A program made the translations under genes and the position numbers. 64,000 bases of DNA from the NCBI RefSeq assembly GCF_047948215.1, contig NC_134467.1, positions 40,153,020-40,217,019 of the forward strand, given 5' to 3'. The notes below the pieces were generated by a model that did no database searches, was not told the DNA's origin, and saw nothing but the letters and a program-made list of their open reading frames with translations. Source of the stretch: Lycorma delicatula (lineage: Eukaryota; Arthropoda; Insecta; Hemiptera; Fulgoridae). Of this stretch, positions 55,038-64,000 are shown piece after piece; positions within the stretch are counted from its first letter, which is position 1; the number at the start of each line of letters is the position of its first letter.

Positions 55038-55930
55038 CGAGGTGCGACAATAAAGTAATGAGACTGATGTGAAAAAAAATGTTGCTTACCGTTTTAGTCG
55101 TGTTTAGTGTTGTCTCCTTCAAAGTAGTTCCCCTCTGATTGCACACACTTATACCAGCGCTTCTGCCATTGACGGTAACATTTCTGGAACTCATCTTCTG
55201 TAATATCCTCCAAGACCCTCGTCAAAGCTTTTTGGACATTTTTGTTGTTTGAAAATGGTGTCCCTTGACCGCCATTTTGACTCTTCGAAATAGAAAAAAG
55301 TCGCACGGAGCGATATCTAGTGAATAAGGTGGCTGTGGTAGTACTGAAATTTGTTTTGAGGTTAAAAATTGCTGTACTGATAGAGCAGAATGGGATGGCG
55401 CATTATCGTGATTCAGAATCCAATTATCAGCAATGTTGGCACGGACACGAAGAACTCGTTTACCAAGTCTTTCTAAAATTTCTTGTGTGAAGGCACCCAC
55501 TCTTTATGAACAATTCCCTTGGAATCGATGAAACACACAAGCATGCATTTGACTTTTGACTTTGACATGCGAGCTTTTTTTGGTCTGGGTGATCCCTTTG
55601 AGCACCATTGCGAACTTTGGCGTTTTGTCTCTGGATCGTATTGAAAAAACCAACCTTTATCACCAGTGATAACACGGCTCAACAAATCTGGATCGATTTC
55701 CGTTTGCTCTAACAGATCGGCTGCCACGTTTTTCCGTGTTTCTCGCTGTTGTTGTGTGAGATTTTTGGGGACCATTTTTGCACAAATCTTTCTCGTACCA
55801 AGATCTTCAATTAATATTAGACGAACCGTTTCTCGATCGATGTTGAGTTCTTTTGCAATCGTTTTCACGGATAATCTTCGATCCGATCATACGATTTCAC
55901 GCACCCTGGTTAAGTTGACATCTGTCCGTG
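55038..55930 (-). pseudogene. mar-F, unit 1, N-terminal end cut off
   Basis: Terminal repeat CGAGGTGCGACAATAAAGTA at 55038. On the minus strand: VKTIAKELNIDRETVRLILI, VITGDKGWFFQYDPETKRQS (first Asp in GDKGW, where GDESW is usual), SKVKCMLVCFIDSKGIVHKE, a shift at 55470, ANIADNWILNHDNAPSHSAL (second Asp), PYSLDIAPCDFFLFRRVKMA (third Asp, 34 residues on: DD34D), a shift near 55260, and the C terminus SEGNYFEGDN to the stop at 55094. The copy ends at 55930 where the next unit is joined. Confidence 0.85.
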
Positions 55931-55947
55931 CCAGGACTATAAAATCA

Positions 55948-57302
55948 CAGAGTGATTTTATAGTCCTATTACCCAATTGTTAATTTCTGGTAATTTATTT
56001 CTAAGAAAGGGAAATTTTGTTTTGTACACGAAGTTGGTAGCGCTACTCAACCGATATAGATACGGCATTGTTGGTTGATTCTCTTTAAACTGTGTAAACT
56101 TTTGTGCTGTTTCCGATCGTGTTACGAACAGAATGTCTTTTACCATAGAACAACGAGGTTTCATTCTTGAACAATATTTTGCCACGAAACGTACGCGAGT
56201 GTAAAAAAGAAATATTTCAAATTACATTTTTTGGTGTTCCTCCGCCAGAAAGAATGCTAATTTCTAGGCTAGGAAACCGATTTCGAGAAACAGGTAGCGT
56301 TTGCGACAGAAAACGTAGCGGTCGACCGACTCGCTTGACAGATGACGTTTTAGAGAGTGTGAAAACAAGATTGCTCAATACTTCACGGAAAAGTTTACGA
56401 AAACTTTCCACGCAAGTCGGTTTGTCATATTCGAGTGTTCAGAAAGCCGCTAAAATTTGAAATTGTATCCGTATCGCGTACGATTTGTCCAAGAGCTTCA
56501 GCCTCCAGATTTAAACAAGCGATTGCAATATTTCCGTCGGTTTAGGACTCTGGTAAATGATAACAGAATCGAATTTTTAAACACTGTTCTTTATAGATGA
56601 AGCTTAGATCCATCTCGATGGTTATGTGAACAGTCAAAACCGTCGAATTTGGGCGGTTGAAAATCCTAACGCTTTACAAGACAAATTTTTGCATCCTGAA
56701 AAAATTGGTGTATGGTGTGCGATATCTCGTCATCGTATAGTCGGACCCGTGTTCTTCAAAAAGACAGTAAATGGTGAAGTATACAGGAATATTGTGCGCC
56801 AATTTGTATCCCTCATGGAACCTCAAGAGCGGTATTGCCGGTTTCAGCAAGATTGCGTTACATGCCACACGTCTCGAGAAACCGTGAATTTTCTGCAAGA
56901 GTTCTTTGATGATCGAATAATAAGCAAGGGCTTACGGCCTCCAAGGTCCCCAGACCTCACATCTCCTGACTACTTTTTGTAGGGCTATATTAAGTCCGAG
57001 GCCTTCAAAAACAATCCTCACAATATTGATGAACTTATTAATATTGATGTCAATATTACAGACTTAATCACGAATATTTCCAATGCAACTCTTAAAAAGG
57101 TTTCTGCTAATATGCTGAAAAGAGTCCCTGCATGTATGACCGCAAGTGGTGGGCATTTTGAGCATATTCTTTAACAATTATATAAGTAACAGCTTTTTAT
57201 TAAATCTCTTTTGTGAGTAACAAATACATTTTTTTATTCCACCTAAATTTCCCTTTCTTAAATTACATTTATAATTGGGTAACAGGACTAAATATCACTC
57301 TA
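55948..57302 (+). mobile_element. mar-E, unit 2
   Basis: Same content as unit 1, transposase relic at 56133-57174 with the same stops and shifts. Its left end is not flanked by TA but by the junction hairpin. Confidence 0.85.
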
Positions 57303-57425
57303 TATAATGAATGTAAACGTTCGTTTCAAAATCTTAAATTTCCGAAAGTTCTTCACCGATTGCTATGAAATTTTGACACAACTTTGCATTCGAATACGCG
57401 CGTGTTTTTATTCACCTAATATATA

Positions 57426-58318
57426 CGAGGTGCGACAATAAAGTAATGAGACTGATGTGAAAAAAAATGTTGCTTACCGTTTTAGTCGTGTTTAGTGTTG
57501 TCTCCTTCAAAGTAGTTCCCCTCTGATTGCACACACTTATACCAGCGCTTCTGCCATTGACGGTAACATTTCTGGAACTCATCTTCTGTAATATCCTCCA
57601 AGACCCTCGTCAAAGCTTTTTGGACATTTTTGTTGTTTGAAAATGGTGTCCCTTGACCGCCATTTTGACTCTTCGAAATAGAAAAAAGTCGCACGGAGCG
57701 ATATCTAGTGAATAAGGTGGCTGTGGTAGTACTGAAATTTGTTTTGAGGTTAAAAATTGCTGTACTGATAGAGCAGAATGGGATGGCGCATTATCGTGAT
57801 TCAGAATCCAATTATCAGCAATGTTGGCACGGACACGAAGAACTCGTTTACCAAGTCTTTCTAAAATTTCTTGTGTGAAGGCACCCACTCTTTATGAACA
57901 ATTCCCTTGGAATCGATGAAACACACAAGCATGCATTTGACTTTTGACTTTGACATGCGACCTTTTTTTGGTCTGGGTGATCCCTTTGAGCACCATTGCG
58001 AACTTTGGCGTTTTGTCTCTGGATCGTATTGAAAAAACCAACCTTTATCACCAGTGATAACACGGCTCAACAAATCTGGATCGATTTCCGTTTGCTCTAA
58101 CAGATCGGCTGCCACGTTTTTCCGTGTTTCTCGCTGTTGTTGTGTGAGATTTTTGGGGACCATTTTTGCACAAATCTTTCTCGTACCAAGATCTTCAATT
58201 AATATTAGACGAACCGTTTCTCGATCGATGTTGAGTTCTTTTGCAATCGTTTTCACGGATAATCTTCGATCCGATCATACGATTTCACGCACCCTGGTTA
58301 AGTTGACATCTGTCCGTG
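57426..58318 (-). pseudogene. mar-F, unit 2, N-terminal end cut off
   Basis: Same as unit 1 with one difference: C at 57961 gives RPKKGRM, where unit 1 has RPKKARM. Transposase relic 57482-58318. Confidence 0.85.
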
Positions 58319-58335
58319 CCAGGACTATAAAATCA

Positions 58336-59690
58336 CAGAGTGATTTTATAGTCCTATTACCCAATTGTTAATTTCTGGTAATTTATTTCTAAGAAAGGGA
58401 AATTTTGTTTTGTACACGAAGTTGGTAGCGCTACTCAACCGATATAGATACGGCATTGTTGGTTGATTCTCTTTAAACTGTGTAAACTTTTGTGCTGTTT
58501 CCGATCGTGTTACGAACAGAATGTCTTTTACCATAGAACAACGAGGTTTCATTCTTGAACAATATTTTGCCACGAAACGTACGCGAGTGTAAAAAAGAAA
58601 TATTTCAAATTACATTTTTTGGTGTTCCTCCGCCAGAAAGAATGCTAATTTCTAGGCTAGGAAACCGATTTCGAGAAACAGGTAGCGTTTGCGACAGAAA
58701 ACGTAGCGGTCGACCGACTCGCTTGACAGATGACGTTTTAGAGAGTGTGAAAACAAGATTGCTCAATACTTCACGGAAAAGTTTACGAAAACTTTCCACG
58801 CAAGTCGGTTTGTCATATTCGAGTGTTCAGAAAGCCGCTAAAATTTGAAATTGTATCCGTATCGCGTACGATTTGTCCAAGAGCTTCAGCCTCCAGATTT
58901 AAACAAGCGATTGCAATATTTCCGTCGGTTTAGGACTCTGGTAAATGATAACAGAATCGAATTTTTAAACACTGTTCTTTATAGATGAAGCTTAGATCCA
59001 TCTCGATGGTTATGTGAACAGTCAAAACCGTCGAATTTGGGCGGTTGAAAATCCTAACGCTTTACAAGACAAATTTTTGCATCCTGAAAAAATTGGTGTA
59101 TGGTGTGCGATATCTCGTCATCGTATAGTCGGACCCGTGTTCTTCAAAAAGACAGTAAATGGTGAAGTATACAGGAATATTGTGCGCCAATTTGTATCCC
59201 TCATGGAACCTCAAGAGCGGTATTGCCGGTTTCAGCAAGATTGCGTTACATGCCACACGTCTCGAGAAACCGTGAATTTTCTGCAAGAGTTCTTTGATGA
59301 TCGAATAATAAGCAAGGGCTTACGGCCTCCAAGGTCCCCAGACCTCACATCTCCTGACTACTTTTTGTAGGGCTATATTAAGTCCGAGGCCTTCAAAAAC
59401 AATCCTCACAATATTGATGAACTTATTAATATTGATGTCAATATTACAGACTTAATCACGAATATTTCCAATGCAACTCTTAAAAAGGTTTCTGCTAATA
59501 TGCTGAAAAGAGTCCCTGCATGTATGACCGCAAGTGGTGGGCATTTTGAGCATATTCTTTAACAATTATATAAGTAACAGCTTTTTATTAAATCTCTTTT
59601 GTGAGTAACAAATACATTTTTTTATTCCACCTAAATTTCCCTTTCTTAAATTACATTTATAATTGGGTAACAGGACTAAATATCACTCTA
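58336..59690 (+). mobile_element. mar-E, unit 3
   Basis: Same as units 1 and 2; transposase relic 58521-59562 with the shared stops. Confidence 0.85.
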
Positions 59691-59813
59691 TATAATGAAT
59701 GTAAACGTTCGTTTCAAAATCTTAAATTTCCGAAAGTTCTTCACCGATTGCTATGAAATTTTGACACAACTTTGCATTCGAATACGCGCGTGTTTTTATT
59801 CACCTAATATATA

Positions 59814-61096
59814 CGAGGTGCGACAATAAAGTAATGAGACTGATGTGAAAAAAAATGTTGCTTACCGTTTTAGTCGTGTTTAGTGTTGTCTCCTTCAAAG
59901 TAGTTCCCCTCTGATTGCACACACTTATACCAGCGCTTCTGCCATTGACGGTAACATTTCTGGAACTCATCTTCTGTAATATCCTCCAAGACCCTCGTCA
60001 AAGCTTTTTGGACATTTTTGTTGTTTGAAAATGGTGTCCCTTGACCGCCATTTTGACTCTTCGAAATAGAAAAAAGTCGCACGGAGCGATATCTAGTGAA
60101 TAAGGTGGCTGTGGTAGTACTGAAATTTGTTTTGAGGTTAAAAATTGCTGTACTGATAGAGCAGAATGGGATGGCGCATTATCGTGATTCAGAATCCAAT
60201 TATCAGCAATGTTGGCACGGACACGAAGAACTCGTTTACCAAGTCTTTCTAAAATTTCTTGTGTGAAGGCACCCACTCTTTATGAACAATTCCCTTGGAA
60301 TCGATGAAACACACAAGCATGCATTTGACTTTTGACTTTGACATGCGACCTTTTTTTGGTCTGGGTGATCCCTTTGAGCACCATTGCGAACTTTGGCGTT
60401 TTGTCTCTGGATCGTATTGAAAAAACCAACCTTTATCACCAGTGATAACACGGCTCAACAAATCTGGATCGATTTCCGTTTGCTCTAACAGATCGGCTGC
60501 CACGTTTTTCCGTGTTTCTCGCTGTTGTTGTGTGAGATTTTTGGGGACCATTTTTGCACAAATCTTTCTCGTACCAAGATCTTCAATTAATATTAGACGA
60601 ACCGTTTCTCGATCGATGTTGAGTTCTTTTGCAATCGTTTTCACGGATAATCTTCGATCCGATCATACGATTTCACGCACCCTGGTTAAGTTGACATCTG
60701 TCCGTGAGGTTGATGGTCGTCCACTGTGGTCTTCATCTTCAACATTAGTTCTACCTTCACTAAAAATTTTATGCCACCGAAAAACCTTGACATAACCTCC
60801 TCTTCAAAAGTCTTCTGAAGCTTACCGTAAGTTTTCGTCGCGTTTTTACCCGATTTAACGGAAAAAGAAATGGCATACCGTTGCGCAATATTTTGCGGTT
60901 TCATTTCTGTGACGAGAGACACAAACTCGTGTTCACTTATTACAGCACAACTCATGACTGAGCAGTTGCATCAATGTGCCGCTTGGACTAGAAGTAGCTT
61001 ATAGACTAATGTAAAAGATGGTGTGCCTACGCAAGCTACAGGGTTGCCACATCTTGCAAAGGAAAATCAGTCTCATTACTTTATTGTCGCACTTCG
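59814..61096 (-). mobile_element. mar-F, complete DD34D mariner
   Basis: 1,283 bp between TA (59812-59813) and TA (61097-61098). Ends CGAGGTGCGACAATAAAGTA and, inverted, CGAAGTGCGACAATAAAGTA. The only copy with both termini. Flanking Helitron-like sequence on the two sides fits together as in the empty version at 33900-33970. Confidence 0.9.
59870..60955 (-). pseudogene. mar-F transposase, full-length relic
   Basis: ATG at 60955: MSCAVISEHEFVSLVTEMKP, QNIAQRYAISFSVKSGKNAT, KTYGKLQKTF, then ELMLKMKTTVDDHQPHGQMS, a shift into NLTRVREIV, a stop, SDRRLSVKTIAKELNIDRET and onwards as in units 1 and 2. The catalytic triad is D…D34D. At least four disruptions. It resembles irritans-type mariners of insects (ends SEGNYFEGDN). 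Confidence 0.85.
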
Positions 61097-61139
61097 TATA
61101 TACCTAAGATGTCACACCTGCAACAGGTAAATCATGCTT

Positions 61140-61493
61140 TTTTTATGTACCTGGCTTAATATTTTAGTACAACATAAATTTTGATAAAACTAATATTTAT
61201 AAAGATATAACGGATTGAAAAATAAACATGGGCGCCATTTTGTAAGTTGCAAATGTATTTAAGTCCTGATTATTTTGATAATTTTAAAACTTTGTTACCG
61301 AGATGCTTACCAAATATTAATATGATTTCTTTATCTGAAATTGAGATATAAATTAGTATATAAAAATAAACAAAATTGCAGACAGGGTGCGAAGAAAGGA
61401 GAAATCTCCATTTTTCCTAAGAATATTATTTGTTTAGTTTTACAAATAAAATCCGATAAAGTTTAGCCAGCCCAGAATTTTAGAAACACTCTG
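61140..61493 (-). mobile_element. MITE2 with terminus
   Basis: Right end AGAAACACTCTG before TA (61494-61495); inverted it reads CAGAGTGTTTCTAAAATTC, as at 27717. Blocks GCAGACAGGGTGCGAAGAAA, TCTGAAATTGAGATA, ATATAACGGATTGAAAAATA are shared. It joins Helitron-like sequence near 61135. Confidence 0.6.
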
Positions 61494-61506
61494 TATATAT
61501 ATATAT

Positions 61507-61507
61507 A

Positions 61508-61559
<52 letters not shown>

Positions 61560-61560
61560 T
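61507..61560. repeat. palindromic (TA)n
   Basis: AATTCTGTATATATA … TATATATACAGAATT: a 54-bp self-complementary block whose core is (TA)n, next to the MITE2 end. Confidence 0.85.
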
Positions 61561-62689
61561 TCCCAGGAGATCAACCAAACTCTGGACCTCACTTCTCAGA
61601 AGTATTTACCCAAAACTTTTACCAACAAATTGCCTCATAGGATTCTCTCTGCCAAATTTCATTAATATCGTTACATCTAGTCAAAAGTTATTAAACTACA
61701 AACACGCTAACACATATACATATTTATACACCAACTTTCTCTCCTCTTTTTTTTATCGGGTATCAAAGAAATACATTGAGGTTAAATATTTTTTTCTGTT
61801 TTAATTGATGGAAATTTTAATGAAACTGTAACATACTTTCTTAATTTTTTTTTTTAAGATAATTATATCATTTTATTAAAATTCTCTAATTTTTGTATTA
61901 AAATTAATTTTTACTTAATTCTTTTGTTAAAAGTAAAGAAAAAATTTTTTTTTCGCGGATGGATTGTGATATATTAGAAATATCATATTTTTATATGGTT
62001 TGCAATTGAATAGTAATATCTGGACAAGTAATCCATCTAATCTTTAAATTCACTCATTTAACTAAATAAACAAACCAACTACACAATCAAATGTTCAGTA
62101 AATTTAATATGTAAACGCAATTAACAGGTAAAATAACATGTAGAATAACTGATTTTGTTGCTAATGTCAAGCTTCTATTATCAATTGCAACAATAAGAAC
62201 GATTCAAAACCTCCCCCGAATTTATTTCTTATTGTATTTATACTCTTTCCAGAATTTATTCCTCGTTTAGTTTTCGTTACTAAAAGTTATCAAACTGTAT
62301 GTTATGTGTAGCAAGTGTAATGAATCGATTATTAAAAGCGAGAAAGGTAAATTAAACTTTGTAGTTTGTGCTTACAAATTCAAATTTCACAAACATCTGC
62401 TGGATAGAATTCAACAATGTCATGCCCCAACAAAGTGTTGTTTAAAAATTTATTCAGAGAATAAAATTATAGAAAATTTTCAAGAATACACTGATGTTCG
62501 TTTGAAATAAAATATAATTAACAGAAAAAAATTATCAAATTCTATTAAAAAAAACAAAAATCTGAAGATGTTTCATCTAGATTGTCAAAACTACAGAGAA
62601 AATTGAAAAATAATGAATATATACCTAGATTATCTGAAAAATTTTGAGTCTTAACATATTCAAATAGTTTTTTTTTGCAACAAAACTCT
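61561..62689. other. AT-rich; one possible zinc-finger scrap
   Basis: A 68-codon frame at 62304-62510 starts MCSKCNESIIKSEKGKLNFV, then VCAYKFKFHKHLLDRIQQC. The C-x2-C … C … H … C order faintly resembles a PHD-like finger, as found in ORF1 of some LINEs, but one Cys (CAYK for CxxC) is missing. I do not call it a gene. The rest holds nothing recognisable. Confidence 0.3.
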
Positions 62690-63655
62690 CCTTTAAAGTC
62701 GATACATTTTTTCCAGCGATGATCTAACCTCTATAACCCTTCCAAATAATAACTGACGTCTTTCTCCGGAAAATAAACGTTTAAGTATGCGATAACCTTT
62801 TCGTCCGATGAAAATCTCTTTCTTTCAAGCAAAACTTTAAGGTTAGGAAACAAGAAAAAGTCGTTTGTGAACCAGATCTGATGAATACGGTGAGTGATCA
62901 ACCAATTCAAAATACAGTTCGTGAATTTTATCCATGGTGACGGTTGAAGTGTGAGCAGGCGGATTGTTCCGATGGAAACGCACATTCTTTTACTTTAAAT
63001 GTGGTCGTTTTTTTTTAATTTCTGCTTTTAGCTTATCAAATAATGATGCGTAATGCTATCCCGTTATTGTTTTACCTTTCTGAAGATAATCGATAAATAA
63101 AATTCTGTTACTATCCCAAAAAAAACAGTTCACCTTCCCGAGCGATGGAACCGTCTTTACCTTTTTCAAAGCAGGTTCACCCTTTTTTGTGGCATTCCAC
63201 TGTTTTGATTGTTGTTTCGTCTCAGGAGTGTAGTGGTGGATCCATATTCATCTACAATTATGAATCGGTGCAAAAAACCTGACTCGTTTTGCTTAAACTG
63301 CTCTAGTAGGGCCTTGGAAATATCCATTCGAATGCATTTTTGGTTCAAAGTGAGCAAACATGGCACGCACCGCGTGATTAATTTACGCATATCCAATTTT
63401 TCGGTTAATATATGACAAACACGTTCTTTCGATATGAACCTTTGTTATCTCTTTAACCTTAATTCGTCGGTCGTCCAGTATCATTTGGTGAAATTTTTCG
63501 ATGATATCGATGGTAGTTGCAGTTTTTGGCCGTCCCTGACATTCATTATCAACCAAGCTGGTACAACCATGTTTAAATTCACCTGCCAATCTTTTCACGG
63601 TGGTAAATGATGCGACAGTGTCCCCGCAAACAGCGTCAAAGTCGGTTTTAATTTT
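62690..63655 (-). pseudogene. decayed DD34D-type mariner mar-I
   Basis: The minus strand from 63650 gives KTDFDAVCGDTVASFTTVKR, LAGEFKHGCTSLVDNECQGR, DDRRIKVKEITKVHIERTCL, INRKIGYA, stops, HYTPETKQQSKQWNATKKGE, IDYLQKGKTITG, HRNNPPAHTSTVTMDKIHEL and PYSSDLVHKRLFL. In the last two the expected HDN and SPDLAPSD read RNN and SSDLVHKR, so the second and third Asp are lost. Many stops. No clear terminal repeats. Confidence 0.7.
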
Positions 63656-63674
63656 AATAGTCGTATTGCCTTTG

Positions 63675-63894
63675 AATGTGAATAAAGTGCAGACTTGTAC
63701 AGTCTCAGGTTGAGCACTCTTGTGAAGTGTGATTAATTGAAACCTACCTAGCAAAGAATACCGGTATCCACGATCTAGTATTCAAATCTGTATAAAAGCA
63801 ACTGCCTTAACTAGGATTTGAACCTTAGATCTTGCGACTTCGAAATCAGTTGATTTGTGATAACGAGTTAACTACTAGATCACTAGAGTAGGTG
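63675..63894 (-). mobile_element. SINE2, diverged
   Basis: TGTGAATAAAGTGCAGACTT to the head inverted (ACTAGGATTTGAACCTTAGA, GATCACTAGAGTAGGTGGG). The tail end is missing at the border with mar-I. Confidence 0.7.
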
Positions 63895-64000
63895 GGTATC
63901 TATCAATATCCTGGTCGAACCGCGAACATGCGACAATATGTTTATGAATCGTATAATATCTTTTGTTTATAACAAATGCATTTCGTATTTTGAAATAAAC

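Larger units (their letters stand above)
53560..60706. repeat. 2,388-bp unit in three tandem copies
   Basis: Units start at 53560, 55948 and 58336, exactly 2,388 bp apart; the third ends at 60706, after which mar-F continues uniquely. Each unit holds mar-E (plus), a 123-bp Helitron-like spacer and the 3' three-quarters of mar-F (minus). Encoded segments are identical among units except for one base (G at 55573; C at 57961 and 60349). All disabling mutations are shared, so the unit was already dead when it was copied. Confidence 0.95.

Noticed and set aside
55666..55983. 105-codon plus-strand frame repeated three times
   Set aside because: Antisense of the mar-F transposase within the tandem unit.

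Overview
This window looks like repeat-dense, non-genic nuclear DNA of an insect. It is strongly AT-rich. Almost every recognisable coding stretch belongs to a transposable element, and no convincing host protein gene or functional RNA gene was found. The combination of several mariner types (DD34D, an approximately DD38D type, DD41D), RTE/L2-like, R1-like, I-like and R4/Dong-like non-LTR elements, tRNA-derived SINEs, Helitron-like ends and MITEs fits an arthropod with a large genome. A hemipteran is my guess, but the sequence alone does not prove the order. Family names used here (mar-A to mar-K, SINE1-3, MITE1-3) are local labels.

Layout. 0-7 kb: MITE1 copies, a Helitron-like 3' end, an I-like LINE 3' end, a minisatellite holding two duplicated LINE pieces, and SINEs. 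6.4-10 kb: a mariner relic split by a SINE, two R4/Dong-like LINE relics (minus strand), a 61-bp hairpin and an RTE-like LINE with an 11-bp target duplication. 10-21 kb: SINE2 copies, a mariner fragment, MITE1 with a DD41D mariner (mar-B1) nested in it, a long AT-rich stretch, a 1.5-kb LINE relic and mar-B2. 21-25 kb: a GC-richer island made of R1-like LINE pieces (one with a 16-bp target duplication) and a zinc-knuckle relic. 26-38 kb: mar-A copies, mar-C, LINE and Helitron-like pieces. 38-39.6 kb: a TIR element whose interior is a ~433-bp tandem repeat, sitting inside a SINE1. 40-49 kb: LINEs, mar-A4, a foldback element and a ~155-bp satellite array with a LINE inserted in it. 49-53 kb: a DD41D mariner with inverted repeats of ~240 bp, and MITE1 containing a complete SINE1. 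53.5-61.1 kb: an exact 2,388-bp unit (a mar-E relic tail-to-tail with a mar-F relic) present three times in tandem, with a 35-bp hairpin at each internal junction. 61-64 kb: MITE2, a palindromic TA repeat and a decayed mariner.

All transposase and reverse-transcriptase genes here carry stops, frameshifts, deletions or truncations, except a few long LINE reading frames that are 5'-truncated. The window therefore records layered insertion, decay and local duplication rather than a working pathway. The strongest candidates for new biology are structural: the triplicated mariner pair with hairpin junctions, the TIR element with an internal satellite, and the long-TIR DD41D element.
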